Below the pieces are notes generated by a model. That model saw only the letters and a list, made by a program, of their open reading frames with translations, ran no database searches and was not told the DNA's origin. A stretch of 64,000 bases of DNA from Candidatus Binatia bacterium (GTDB lineage: Bacteria; Desulfobacterota; Binatia; UBA12015). Position numbers and translations under genes: made by a program. The DNA is taken from assembly GCA_029248525.1 (NCBI GenBank), contig JAQWJE010000027.1:62001-126000 (forward strand). Direction: 5' to 3'. Within the stretch, counting starts at the first letter, position 1, and each line of letters opens with the position of its first letter. Of the stretch, positions 9,530 through 19,105 are shown piece by piece.

Positions 9530-12088
9530 TCAAGAACAGCTGTCGAAATGCAGCGTCAGCAATCCATGCGGGCGGATCGACACCGCAACCGCTCCGGCCT
9601 CAATCTCGAGTGGCTCCGAAAGCGGCTCCTCGTCCAATCCGACCTCGCGCACCTCCGAGAAGGGGAGCCCCAGCCTCAGGGAGCCCGCAATCGGCCGCGC
9701 CGCCGGGTTGAGCAACCGCAGTACCCAACCAAACCCGGAGGCCGCGGGCTTCCAGGCGCCAAGCTCCGCGCCTTCGGGCAATTCCAGCATCGGCTTATCC
9801 GCCGGCATCAGAGGTTCGCCACCGGCGACAACCGCCCGCATCGCTGTGGGCGGCCGGATCGCGGGTAGCTCCGATCCGCAAGAGGCCAGATGCAGGCGCA
9901 CCTCGAAGGGCTCGAGGCATTGAGCCGCCGGCGTGCGAAGCATCGGCCCCGCAGGGTCCGGGCGCGTCTTGAGGTCCGTGCGGGCCAACCACTCGACCGA
10001 GCGCAGCAGAGTCAGTGCCACAACCCCATCCGGCGACACCTCGGCCTCCGGCAGCCCGGGAGCTGACACCCACAGACCGCCGGCCGCCACCATTCCTTGC
10101 TGACAGAACGTACGCGGCGCCGGGTGAACCCAATCATCAGATTTCGGCATCGCAGTCTGCCGCGTGAGAATATCGAGGGTGGATGCCGACAGAAAAGATT
10201 CCACGGGCTTGCCGGTGGGAAATAATAGCCGAAGCCGATGATCCTTTCCTGGATCGACCACGCGCAATTCGAGGTCGAGACGTCCGGTCCCGGGAACCAG
10301 CCGAGCCAAATAATCAATCTCCAAATCGACCGTCTCGACAAGGCGCGAAGCGCGGTCATCAGCCAAGCCCGCAGGGATCTGAAAACGGCGTCGCGACCGG
10401 AGGCTTTGCACCCCGTTGGCATGGCGACGGCGCTCCACACTCACCCGTCGGGGCGCCGGAATCTCACCCTCCACCGGATCAAAATCATAGGTATCGCCGC
10501 GGTCACCGACGTCCTCGACGGCAAGCAGCCCCGCATAAGCAAAACCCGGCAGCTCCAGATCCAGAGTTCCATCGGAACCCACGACAGCCGTGATCCCGTC
10601 AACAGAGATCGCCCTTCCCTCATCGACTTTATCCGGCTGGATTGCAGCCGGTGTGAGGCGCATCTTTTTCCAGCCGAAAGGCGGGACATCTTCGGCGAGA
10701 AACTCGACAGCCTTTGGCGGAAGGTCGGGCGCCATCCGGATCCCTTCTCGCGAAGGTTCGTCCAACAGGCACGCCGGTTTTCCATCGACCAGAAAACCGG
10801 CAACATTTTCCGCAGCACCCAGAAAGGGATGTACTTGAACGGCTCGTTCATACTCGCCCCGGAACTCGAGCCAGGGTTCCGCCTCGAGCGATAACCTGAC
10901 GGCATCCGTTCGCCAGAAGGGCGAGGGATTGAAGACGGCAATCTCGAGCGTATCCGACCAGGGTGTCCGGCGAACCAACGGAACGCCGGTCAGTCGTTGT
11001 AACAGCCGCTCGGTCGTTTGCTGCGCCAACTCCTCTGCCTGATCATAACGAGCCAGCGACTGGTGGTGAACCAGATCACGGGAGCATCCGCCGAGAGTAT
11101 CATGCGCCTGATTCTCGAGAAGCGCTCGCCACGCCTGCCGAAGCGCTGGACGTTCGTCCAGTCCACAATATACCTGCCCAAGGACCGCGAAGGGCTCGGC
11201 CCAGTCCAGCAACGCCGTTTCCACTTCGCGATTTCGATACTTGATGGGCATTCGCGACGACCAGACGCCCGGCAGGAGATTCGCGAGCCGCGCCCCTGCG
11301 AGTTCCCCTTGAAACGTCGGGGCGTCGGGCGAGAGGTTCGCGACGAAATCGTCGAGCAGGCCACGCTGCACTTTCCAACCGGTTGCCCGACGCAGAGCTT
11401 CCAGCTTCCTCCCGACATGAGGATCCGGTGCCGCATGGTCCAGACCATTCATCAGAAGCACGTAACCGCCCGTCGTCCGCTGACGCAGGCGAAGCGCCAG
11501 ATCCTGCAGGAAGGCGGCTGCCGACAGGGTATCTTCGGGCAGGCCGCAGGCGCCGAAGTAGCCCTCTGCCAGATGATGCGCGAGCACGGATGTGCCGTCG
11601 GGCGCGACCCATCGATATTCTGCAGGCAAGGTATCGATCTCATTCCCGTTACCTCGCCAGTAGACGAAAGGGCCCAGCCCGAACCCGGCAAAGATTTGTG
11701 GAAATTGTGCGGGATGCCCGAACGAATCAGGCGTGTAGGCAACTCGGGAGACACCGCCGAATTCCACGCCGACACGCCGGCCTTCGAGCAGGTTGCGGAT
11801 ATGCGTCTCCCCGTGGGGCAGCAGAGAATCGGGCTGCACGTACCAGGGGCCGATTGCGATCTTGCCTGCGCGGCAAGCCTCCGCCAATTCCTCACGGCGA
11901 TGGGGGCGGATCTCCAGATAATCCTCGAGAACGATCGTCTGACCGTCGAGCAAAAACCGAAACTCGGGGTCCTCGGCGATCAGCTCCAGAATTCGGTCGA
12001 CGGTATCGACCAAACGGGCTCGGAAGCCCTGAAAGGTGCGGTACCATTCCCGATCCCAGTGCGTATGAGAGACCAGCGTCAGATCCAT
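9530..12088 (-). CDS. Glycoside hydrolase family 38 alpha-mannosidase-like protein
   Basis: The 852-residue protein opens with the GH38 signature SHTHWDREWY, where His8, His10 and Asp12 give part of the zinc site. The catalytic nucleophile is Asp121 in TPDSFGHPAQFPQI. Beta-sandwich domains typical of GH38 enzymes follow. These enzymes remove alpha-mannosyl residues from glycans, glycoconjugates or mannosylglycerate. No signal peptide is seen, so it is probably cytoplasmic. No sugar transporter or other glycosidase is adjacent, and the natural substrate cannot be assigned. Confidence 0.9.
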   Translation of the reverse strand: MDLTLVSHTHWDREWYRTFQGFRARLVDTVDRILELIAEDPEFRFLLDGQTIVLEDYLEIRPHRREELAEACRAGKIAIGPWYVQPDSLLPHGETHIRNLLEGRRVGVEFGGVSRVAYTPDSFGHPAQFPQIFAGFGLGPFVYWRGNGNEIDTLPAEYRWVAPDGTSVLAHHLAEGYFGACGLPEDTLSAAAFLQDLALRLRQRTTGGYVLLMNGLDHAAPDPHVGRKLEALRRATGWKVQRGLLDDFVANLSPDAPTFQGELAGARLANLLPGVWSSRMPIKYRNREVETALLDWAEPFAVLGQVYCGLDERPALRQAWRALLENQAHDTLGGCSRDLVHHQSLARYDQAEELAQQTTERLLQRLTGVPLVRRTPWSDTLEIAVFNPSPFWRTDAVRLSLEAEPWLEFRGEYERAVQVHPFLGAAENVAGFLVDGKPACLLDEPSREGIRMAPDLPPKAVEFLAEDVPPFGWKKMRLTPAAIQPDKVDEGRAISVDGITAVVGSDGTLDLELPGFAYAGLLAVEDVGDRGDTYDFDPVEGEIPAPRRVSVERRRHANGVQSLRSRRRFQIPAGLADDRASRLVETVDLEIDYLARLVPGTGRLDLELRVVDPGKDHRLRLLFPTGKPVESFLSASTLDILTRQTAMPKSDDWVHPAPRTFCQQGMVAAGGLWVSAPGLPEAEVSPDGVVALTLLRSVEWLARTDLKTRPDPAGPMLRTPAAQCLEPFEVRLHLASCGSELPAIRPPTAMRAVVAGGEPLMPADKPMLELPEGAELGAWKPAASGFGWVLRLLNPAARPIAGSLRLGLPFSEVREVGLDEEPLSEPLEIEAGAVAVSIRPHGLLTLHFDSCS

Positions 12089-12142
12089 TACCCACTCGAA
12101 ATAGCGCGCGCGGCACCCGAGCGCGAATCGACGCGGCCTGCC

Positions 12143-13876
12143 TTAACCCCGCGCCCCCCGCACCACACGGCCGGGTAAATTTCCGGTCGGCTCGCCCTCC
12201 CGGAAGGTCACCTCGCCACTGCAGATGGTCGCTTCGTAGCCGATCGCCCGCTGGACCAGCCGAGCGGCTCCGGCCGGCAGGTCATGCACCAGTTCCGGGA
12301 GTGCCAGGTCGAGTCGATCGAAATCGATGATATTCAAATCCGCTTTGCGACCAGCAGCCAGAACACCCCGATCGTTCAATCCATAAAGGGCCGCTGTATC
12401 GTGAGTCATCTTGCGCACCACCGTTTCGACGGAAAGCTTCCGACCCCGGGTCCGTCGTTTGGCCCAATGGTCGAGCAAGGAGGTCGTCATGCTGGCATCG
12501 CAAATCGCCCCGACGTGCGCGCCGCCATCTCCCAAACCAAAGGCGGTTGCCGGATGTTCCAGCATCACGCGTTGCGGTTCGAGGGAGTAGTCACTGTAGC
12601 CCAGCATGGTCAGCATCAGGAGTTGGCGACCTTCCAGCTCCAGCAACCAGTCGTAGAGCAAATCGTACGGGTCTCGTCCCTCACGGCGGGCCGTTGCTTC
12701 CAGGCTCTCCTCAGGCGAAGGCTCGTAGTCCGGCCGCTCTCCGAGTCGAAAAATCTTGTCGATCCCCTTGTCGATCATTTCCAGAACGACCTCCAGCTGC
12801 GGGATTCCAAGATCCCCCTTCTCGGCAAGCAGTCGAGCACGTAAATCCGGATCGCGCAGGCGCTGCACCCGCTCCGGCAAGGGCAGCATTCCGACCTCGC
12901 CATAGCTGGGCCGGAAGGAAAAGGGATTGAAGGTCGAGTGCCCCAGCAAAAGGGTCGTCGGTCGAGACCCGACCTGTGGGCGGAGATCTGCGCCGGCGGC
13001 ATTCGCCTGCGTGCACAGGTCGAGCAATTCTTTCCAATGCTGCGGGGCGATATCGTGCTGGACGAGCGCAAAGCTCACCGGGCGACCGACTTCGATCGAC
13101 AATCGCCTCATCCAGTCAATTTCTTTCTCCGGAGCCGACATATCTTCGCCCTGCACGCCCGCGGGAGCCAGCTCGATCAAGCCCTGTCCCAACTCGCCAA
13201 GAATGCCGGAGATGCCGAAGATTTCTGCTTCGGTCGCGTGAGTTCCCGGAACGACTTCCCCATCCACCGCGCGATGGACCAAAGTTCGCGACATGGAAAA
13301 ACCCAATGCGCCGGCTTCAATGGCCTCGCCGACTACCGCACGCATGCGGGCGATATCTTCGGTGGTCGCGGGTTCATTTTTGGCCCCGCGCTCGCCCATC
13401 ACGTAGGCACGGACCGGCCCATGCGGAATTTGGGTGCCAAGGTCCATGACGCGCGGCATTCGATCCAGCGCATCCAGATATTCGGGGAAGGTCTCCCAGC
13501 ACCAATCAATGCCTTCGTGTAAAGCGGTTCCGGGAATATCCTCGACGCCTTCCATCAGGCCGATAAGAAATTCCTCCTGGCCGGGGGCTACCGGTGCGAA
13601 CCCCACCCCACAGTTTCCCATCACGGCCGTCGTAACCCCGTGCCAGCTCGTAGGCGTGAGCAGGGGGTCCCACGTAGCCTGACCGTCGTAGTGGGTGTGG
13701 ATATCGACAAAGCCCGGAGTTACGAGGCGCCCGGTTGCATCGATCTCTTCGCGGCCTCGTCCCGCCGAGCCCTCGGCACTCACGATTTTCCCATCCGTGA
13801 TCGCCACGTCTCCATCGCGCGACTCTGCCCCAGTTCCATCGACAATTGTCCCGCCGCGAATCACCAAATCATGCAT
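12143..13876 (-). CDS. D-aminoacylase-type amidohydrolase
   Basis: The 577-residue metal-dependent amidohydrolase belongs to the N-acyl-D-amino-acid deacylase group. The HxH metal motif is His60/His62 in FVDIHTHYDGQ, and the protein ends with the typical GGAHVGAICDAS and KADLNIIDFD segments. The family hydrolyses N-acyl-D-amino acids, but long members of this type in environmental bacteria often act on other cyclic or linear amides. It sits 54 nt from the mannosidase start on the same strand. Substrate not assigned. Confidence 0.87.
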   Translation of the reverse strand: MHDLVIRGGTIVDGTGAESRDGDVAITDGKIVSAEGSAGRGREEIDATGRLVTPGFVDIHTHYDGQATWDPLLTPTSWHGVTTAVMGNCGVGFAPVAPGQEEFLIGLMEGVEDIPGTALHEGIDWCWETFPEYLDALDRMPRVMDLGTQIPHGPVRAYVMGERGAKNEPATTEDIARMRAVVGEAIEAGALGFSMSRTLVHRAVDGEVVPGTHATEAEIFGISGILGELGQGLIELAPAGVQGEDMSAPEKEIDWMRRLSIEVGRPVSFALVQHDIAPQHWKELLDLCTQANAAGADLRPQVGSRPTTLLLGHSTFNPFSFRPSYGEVGMLPLPERVQRLRDPDLRARLLAEKGDLGIPQLEVVLEMIDKGIDKIFRLGERPDYEPSPEESLEATARREGRDPYDLLYDWLLELEGRQLLMLTMLGYSDYSLEPQRVMLEHPATAFGLGDGGAHVGAICDASMTTSLLDHWAKRRTRGRKLSVETVVRKMTHDTAALYGLNDRGVLAAGRKADLNIIDFDRLDLALPELVHDLPAGAARLVQRAIGYEATICSGEVTFREGEPTGNLPGRVVRGARG

Positions 13877-13987
13877 TCTGAATCTCCCGGTTGTGCCCTG
13901 CGCGCCACCATCTGCTGACTAGGATTTGCCACAAACGCCACCGGGAACCAATGGCCCGGGGAAAGGGTCGCGCGGGAGGGTCAAGCG

Positions 13988-15220
13988 TCAATCGCTTGTC
14001 GGCGCAAAGGGATCCGAGAATCGCGGGTTCGCGAGGAACTCATCGTCGGTCAACGAGCAAAGGAACTCGACCACATCGGCCCTGCCCGGGCGCGAAAGCA
14101 GGAATCCAGTAATGAAATCGCTCTTGTTGGGGCTATCACGCCCATCTCCGGCCAGAGGTCCGGAATCGGTCCGGGTACCGCCGCGCTCATAGTGGTCGAT
14201 GACCTCTTCCAATGTCGCGATGCTGCCATCATGCATATAGGGCTCTGTCACACAGATGTTTCGCAGACTCGGCGGTTTCATCCGTCCCTTGTCGCGCTCG
14301 CGTCCGCTGAATTCATAAAGCCCCTGATTGTCGGCGGGGTAGTTGCCGGTGCCGCCAATATTATAGAGTCCGTTATTCTCGAAAGGCGTTCGGTCCGACT
14401 GATTCCCCTCGTGATTCAGAGCACTCGCAAAATTCGCGCCCCCGTGACAGTGGGTGCAATCGAGGTTCTCGGAGAAGAAATGCTCCATGCCACGCTTGGC
14501 ACCCTCGGAGAGCGCATCCGCGTCGCCATCCTGAATGAAGCGATCATAGGGGGAGCGGCCCGAGATCAGAGCCAACTCAAAAACTTCGATCGCCATGGCG
14601 AGATTCTCGATCGTGAAAGGATCGACGTCGTCAGGAAAAGCCGCGCCGAAGAGCTCCTGATAGAGCTCCTCGTCGCTCAATCGCTCAAACACGAGATTCT
14701 CGAGGCCCGACAGGCCAAGCTCGACCGGATCTTCGCCAAACAGAGGCGTCAGCAACTGGTTCGCCAGACTCGTTTCGTTCGGGTTATTCCAGGTGAGAGT
14801 TGGCGCATAGGCGATATTGGCCAGCCCCTGCGCGTTGCGGGGGTGCACCTCGCCGGTCGCACCGATCGCTCGTGGTTTTCCGTCGGTGAAGGCCCGGCTC
14901 TGATCGTGACAACTCGAGCAGCTGGTATCCTCGGTCACGGATAGTTTCGTCTCGTAGAACAAGTGTCGACCAAGTTGAAACTTTTCCTCGGTCATTGGAT
15001 TCCCGGCCGGGACCCGAGGAACGGGGAATCCCGGAGGCAGATCCCAGACCCAGGCGGTCGGGCCGCTCGGCGTCGGTGCCGGATCCGGGCGTTCCGGTGG
15101 CTGAGAGCCCCCTGAGGAGGATCCGCCACCGCAGCCTAGGGCTCCCAAAAGCAGGAGACCCGCCAACAGGTTGTTGCTGCAACTGCGCCTGATCGAACTT
15201 ATGAATCCCCAATACATCAT
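13988..15220 (-). CDS. mbnH: MbnH-type di-haem enzyme (MauG/cytochrome c peroxidase family), lipoprotein
   Basis: The 410-residue di-haem protein has a lipoprotein signal (LLLGALGC, lipid-modified Cys30) and two CxxCH haem sites, Cys101-His105 (CSSCH) and Cys255-His259 (CTHCH). The pairing with a following MbnP gene identifies it as the MXAN_0977/MbnH branch of the MauG superfamily. In that branch the enzyme reaches a high-valent di-iron state and oxidises a Trp of MbnP. It acts in the periplasm. It lies 48 nt downstream of the MbnP gene in the same orientation, so they form an operon. The family call is strong; the chemistry is known from homologues. Confidence 0.88.
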   Translation of the reverse strand: MMYWGFISSIRRSCSNNLLAGLLLLGALGCGGGSSSGGSQPPERPDPAPTPSGPTAWVWDLPPGFPVPRVPAGNPMTEEKFQLGRHLFYETKLSVTEDTSCSSCHDQSRAFTDGKPRAIGATGEVHPRNAQGLANIAYAPTLTWNNPNETSLANQLLTPLFGEDPVELGLSGLENLVFERLSDEELYQELFGAAFPDDVDPFTIENLAMAIEVFELALISGRSPYDRFIQDGDADALSEGAKRGMEHFFSENLDCTHCHGGANFASALNHEGNQSDRTPFENNGLYNIGGTGNYPADNQGLYEFSGRERDKGRMKPPSLRNICVTEPYMHDGSIATLEEVIDHYERGGTRTDSGPLAGDGRDSPNKSDFITGFLLSRPGRADVVEFLCSLTDDEFLANPRFSDPFAPTSD

Positions 15221-15268
15221 GGTTGCCTGATCTTAAGCTCGATAGACGCAGTCCGCGACGAAAAATTC

Positions 15269-16114
15269 CTAGTTAGGGAAAAAAACTTTCTGCTCGGAAG
15301 CGGCAGAACCCATGAAAGGCAGCCCGAAACGCTCAAAAATAGGGCCACAATCGCCATCGTCGGGCCGGGACATACAGCCCGGAGGGGTATCGGGCAGGTT
15401 CGTCTGCACATCGGTCCCGACAAAGATCGAGTCGAGATCCATCAGGACACTCCCGCGGCCACCGTTCCATTCGACCAGATCCACCTGCGTGCGGTTCGGG
15501 TTGGCGCAGATCGCTTCGCCGGCCATATCGCCTTCGCACATGGTGCTGCCGATGTGGACGCGAAATTCGCTGACCGCGTCACCGTCGAAAACTTCCATGT
15601 CGAAGCGAATAAACTTGTAGCCCATATTCCAGTTCCACCACAGAGCCGTCTTGTTCAGAGGAGATGGTGCGGTGGCCGCATCGATGTGGTTGAGCGTCTC
15701 GGGAACACCCATGACAAATCGCAACGCCGTATAGTTGCCGTCGGGGACCGTTCCCCGAATCGTCGTGTTCGTCTCCGGCGTCCCGCGCTGGCCGCAGAGG
15801 CCCGTTCCGTTTTCGAAATCCAGAAGAGCGACATTCTGGTACTGCCACTCTCCGTCCTGGGTCAGGTCCACGGAAACCGCGTTGCCGTTCTGCTCGACCA
15901 ACTCGACTTCCGAGACATAAAGTCGCAGGTCGATCGGATCCACCGTCGCGCTGCTATCCCCCACACCCTCGAAGAGGCGATCGCAGGCAAAGGGCTCGCC
16001 TCCGAGAATGGCGCTCACATCGATTTCAACATTGCGCGGGCCACCGGAACTGCTGCCACAGGCAGCGAGCAACGACATCAGCAGAGCTAGTGAAAAATTT
16101 CGGATCGAAAACAT
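15269..16114 (-). CDS. mbnP: MbnP-type copper-binding protein (four-Cys partner of MbnH), lipoprotein
   Basis: The 281-residue exported protein has a lipobox (LLAAC, Cys19) and matches the four-cysteine MbnP family that always pairs with a MauG-like di-haem enzyme. Cysteines at 44, 107, 193 and 203 are the likely four-Cys set. A Trp-rich segment ALWWNWNMGYKF (Trp159, Trp160, Trp162) contains the probable Trp that MbnH converts to kynurenine. Homologues bind copper in the periplasm or at the cell surface. It is the first gene of the mbnP-mbnH operon. No methanobactin genes are visible, as in many organisms with this pair. Confidence 0.85.
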   Translation of the reverse strand: MFSIRNFSLALLMSLLAACGSSSGGPRNVEIDVSAILGGEPFACDRLFEGVGDSSATVDPIDLRLYVSEVELVEQNGNAVSVDLTQDGEWQYQNVALLDFENGTGLCGQRGTPETNTTIRGTVPDGNYTALRFVMGVPETLNHIDAATAPSPLNKTALWWNWNMGYKFIRFDMEVFDGDAVSEFRVHIGSTMCEGDMAGEAICANPNRTQVDLVEWNGGRGSVLMDLDSIFVGTDVQTNLPDTPPGCMSRPDDGDCGPIFERFGLPFMGSAASEQKVFFPN

Positions 16115-16236
16115 CTGGCTTCTCCTTGGATCAGTTCGAGGTGAGCATCACCTCAATTTGCAAAACCGTAGCCGATCACCGCGCGAACGTCTTCCGATTC
16201 TGCGCGGCAAATCGTCGCACTTTGCCGCTCGCCAAG

Positions 16237-17013
16237 CTAACCGACGAGAAGGATCCCTCCGTCCACGGGAATCACAACGCCCGTGACATAAGAGCTGGCT
16301 CGAGAAGAGAGATAGAGAGCCACGCCCGCCATATCCTGCGATTCGCCAATACGACCCATCGGGCAACCCGCCACGATATGGTCCTTGAAGTTGTCCAGAG
16401 TGGCCGCCATCATTTTACTTTCGAAGGGTCCCGGGGCGACCGCGTTCACCGTGATTCCCTGAGGCGCGAGCCTGCGGGCCAATGTCCTGGTCAACTGGTG
16501 GACGGCCGCCTTGCTCGCCGAGTACGAGTAGGTCTCCAATTCCGGCACGTGAATACCATCGATGGAACCCACATTGATTACCCGGCCCGGGTCTTGCGCC
16601 GTCGACGCAGCCTCAAGGAGTCCCACACAAAGCCGAGTCAGATGGAATACGCCTTTCACATTCAGTGCGAGAACCTTGTCCCATGCGGCATCGGGAAACT
16701 CGGCCAGAGGAGCCCCCCAATTCGCGCCGGCATTATTGATCAGGATATGAAGCTTGTCTTCGCGTGATGCGATCTCGGCAAAGAGCGCCTCGCAGCCCGC
16801 TTCGGTTCCCAGATCCGCGGTCAGACCAATGCAGGTGCCGTGCTGCGAGAGAGCGGTTGCGGCCGATTGCACCTCGGCCTCCTTGCGCGCCGCGATATAG
16901 ACCTTGGCGCCATTTTCCACGAGGCCCTGCGCCATCATGAAACCAATCCCGCGGGATCCGCCCGTGATCAACGCCACCTTTCCCTGCACTGAAAATAAAT
17001 CCTGCATACTCAT
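16237..17013 (-). CDS. Short-chain dehydrogenase/reductase (SDR)
   Basis: This is a classical 258-residue SDR with cofactor motif TGGSRGIGF near residue 18, NNAG near residue 93, and catalytic YSYSASK. The C-terminus VTGVVIPVDGG is typical. It reduces a ketone or oxidises an alcohol with NAD(P); the substrate is unknown. The start overlaps the stop of the upstream MarR gene by 4 nt (ATGA type), so the two are translationally coupled and the SDR is likely under MarR control. Confidence 0.88.
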   Translation of the reverse strand: MSMQDLFSVQGKVALITGGSRGIGFMMAQGLVENGAKVYIAARKEAEVQSAATALSQHGTCIGLTADLGTEAGCEALFAEIASREDKLHILINNAGANWGAPLAEFPDAAWDKVLALNVKGVFHLTRLCVGLLEAASTAQDPGRVINVGSIDGIHVPELETYSYSASKAAVHQLTRTLARRLAPQGITVNAVAPGPFESKMMAATLDNFKDHIVAGCPMGRIGESQDMAGVALYLSSRASSYVTGVVIPVDGGILLVG

Positions 17014-17504
17014 TCGTCACCTCGTTGGGGAGCACCCTTTTCGATGCCCAGAAGAAGCCTCTCCAAATCAACTCGCAATCCTTCGAGCTGACGGCGACCG
17101 ATTTTATCCGCATAGGCATCCCATACGGCATCCACGATCTCGCGGGAGTCTCGCTGAAATTCGAGTCCACGCTCCGTAAAGCAAACTATCTTTGCCCGTC
17201 CATCCTCCGGATCGGCCGCTCGCTCGACATAGCCGAGGCGGGCCAACTCATCGACCGCGAGACCAATCGCCTGCTTGGTCACACCGATCGAGGTAGCCAG
17301 CTCCGTGATTCGGGCCCCTTCAAAAGGGAGATGCGCCAAAACGTTCGCATGGGAATTCTGCAATCCCAGGTAACCGCGATCGCGGAACTCTTCGACCACT
17401 TTGGAAAAGAAGTCCTGACTGATTCTCAACAGCAACCAGCCCGGGTTCTGGCGACGCAGATCCCCCTGATCGTCTCCTGTCGCTCCCTTTCCGGACGTCG
17501 TCAT
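17010..17504 (-). CDS. MarR family transcriptional regulator
   Basis: The 164-residue protein has a winged helix-turn-helix of the MarR type: ITELATSIGVTKQAIGLAVDELARLGYVER followed by the wing RAKIVCFTERG is recognisable across residues 65-115. MarR proteins usually repress their own operon and release DNA on binding an aromatic or phenolic ligand. The gene is coupled to the SDR that follows. A near-palindrome just upstream of the start is a candidate operator. Confidence 0.87.
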   Translation of the reverse strand: MTTSGKGATGDDQGDLRRQNPGWLLLRISQDFFSKVVEEFRDRGYLGLQNSHANVLAHLPFEGARITELATSIGVTKQAIGLAVDELARLGYVERAADPEDGRAKIVCFTERGLEFQRDSREIVDAVWDAYADKIGRRQLEGLRVDLERLLLGIEKGAPQRGDE

Positions 17505-17512
17505 AAACCCGA

Positions 17513-17526
17513 TTTAGCTAGCCAAA
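17513..17526. promoter_or_regulatory. Candidate MarR operator
   Basis: The sequence TTTAGCTAGCCAAA is a palindrome with one mismatched pair, placed 9-22 nt upstream of the marR start codon, where a bound repressor would block translation initiation signals and transcription. This is inferred from position and symmetry only. Confidence 0.35.
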
Positions 17527-17555
17527 GCTTTCCCCGGCGGCAACGCGAGTCCCTG

Positions 17556-19010
17556 CTAGGTCGAGCGCACGCGAGCGACCGCCGAGGTCGCAGCCATGCG
17601 GCCGAAGATCATGCCGTCGGCCAGGGAGGCGCCACTGACGTACCCGAAAGCAGACACACCGGAAGTCGTGCGACCGGCCGCATACAGGCCCGCAATCGCG
17701 CTCCCATCGGAGCGCAAGACCTCGCCCGTGGGAAGAGTATGTAAACCGCCAAGGGTGAATGCCGCATAAATCGAGCCCTCCACCGTGACATCCAGAGCCC
17801 CGAACGGGGGCTTGGTCAGCGGTCTCACCAGAGATGAGCGTTTATGAAAGATGGGATCTTCACCCCGTTCCGCGTGTCGATTGTAGAGATCCATCGTCGA
17901 CACCAGAGAGCCTTCGGGGAGCTTGAGTGCGGCTTCCAGTTCTTCCCAGGTCTCCTCGACTACCTTGGCTTCCATAAAGGCCTCGTTCACCACGTAGGAA
18001 TCTGCGTCCAGAAGGTGCCAACAGCGGCCATTCTGTCGAAAGAGAGCCTGCTGCCCAATCTGGCCCGCATAGGCATCTTCGTTCAGAAAGCGCTGCCCGC
18101 TGGCATTGACCAGAACGCCCGCGCAGATGCTCTTGGGCGGATAGAGGGGGATCGTGATGCTGGCTGCTTCCATCCGAATGGCGTCGGCGCCGACCGACTG
18201 CGCCATCTGGATACCGCTGCCATCATCATTGTCTGTGCCAACGCGCCAGTTCGCGCGTGATGTTTCGGGAGCATAACGCGCGACCATTTCCTTGTTGGCA
18301 ATAAAGCCTCCCGCCGTAAGCACCACTCCCCCCAGCGCCCGGACGGCGACCGAACCTTCGACCCTGTGCGCGACCACACCGACAACGGCGCCATCTTCCC
18401 GCACGACCAACTTCTCCACGCGTGCGTCTTCGAGCACCGTCGCATCTGTCTTTTCCAGCGATCCGAGGAGCCCCTGCATCAGACGCGCGCCCCCTGCGCC
18501 CGCGACCTGCGGCTTGTGCGCGCGCGGCGCGGGACGAGCGATATCCACGTAAGGCCAACCGTCTTCGTTGCCCGAATATACGAGGCAATCATCGGTGGGC
18601 GGCTCCTTGCCGGGCTCGGGGTAGGTGCTTCGTTTAAAGGGGACATCATGCGCCTCGAGCCAATCGAACATCTCGAGACTCCGGTCACAAAATACCCGGA
18701 TCTTGGCTTCGTCCGGACCTGGTCCGCAAGCCGCCATGAGAAACTTGAACATATCCTCCGTAGAGTCCTCGATCCCGCAAGCAATCTGAACCGGCGTCCC
18801 CCCACCGAGATAGATCAGACCGCCGGAATTGGCCGAGGTCCCCCCGCCGCCGCTCGCCCGCTCGAGTGCGATCACCCTTGCACCGGCCTCACTGGCCTCG
18901 ATCGCGGCACTGGCGCCCGCACAACCCAAACCGACGACGACCACATCCGCTTCGTGACTCCACTCGGAAATCTGCGATTCGGGAATACATCCCCACTCGA
19001 TATCACTCAT
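17556..19010 (-). CDS. FAD-dependent dehydrogenase (fumarate reductase / 3-ketosteroid dehydrogenase type)
   Basis: The 484-residue flavoprotein starts with the dinucleotide-binding motif DVVVVGLGCAGASAAIEA near residue 20 and a GGGTSANSGG segment that contacts FAD. It ends with a second FAD-contact segment, FGYVSGASLADGMIFGR. This is the FAD_binding_2 group, which includes fumarate reductases and 3-ketosteroid Delta1-dehydrogenases. Next to SDRs it suggests oxidation of a cyclic or steroid-like substrate. I take the ATG at 19010 (MSDIEWG), not the upstream extension to 19073. Confidence 0.85.
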   Translation of the reverse strand: MSDIEWGCIPESQISEWSHEADVVVVGLGCAGASAAIEASEAGARVIALERASGGGGTSANSGGLIYLGGGTPVQIACGIEDSTEDMFKFLMAACGPGPDEAKIRVFCDRSLEMFDWLEAHDVPFKRSTYPEPGKEPPTDDCLVYSGNEDGWPYVDIARPAPRAHKPQVAGAGGARLMQGLLGSLEKTDATVLEDARVEKLVVREDGAVVGVVAHRVEGSVAVRALGGVVLTAGGFIANKEMVARYAPETSRANWRVGTDNDDGSGIQMAQSVGADAIRMEAASITIPLYPPKSICAGVLVNASGQRFLNEDAYAGQIGQQALFRQNGRCWHLLDADSYVVNEAFMEAKVVEETWEELEAALKLPEGSLVSTMDLYNRHAERGEDPIFHKRSSLVRPLTKPPFGALDVTVEGSIYAAFTLGGLHTLPTGEVLRSDGSAIAGLYAAGRTTSGVSAFGYVSGASLADGMIFGRMAATSAVARVRST

Positions 19011-19105
19011 ACGTCCATCCCTATCGCACTTCGCCGGAGGAATTCTACGGCTCCCCGTTACAGAAACGAGCATTCTGTTCTATGAAGCGAGTCGAGGTCT
19101 TGCAC

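Noticed and set aside
11018-12178. 386-residue plus frame antisense to the mannosidase
   Set aside because: Antisense shadow of a clear GH38 gene with no own signature.
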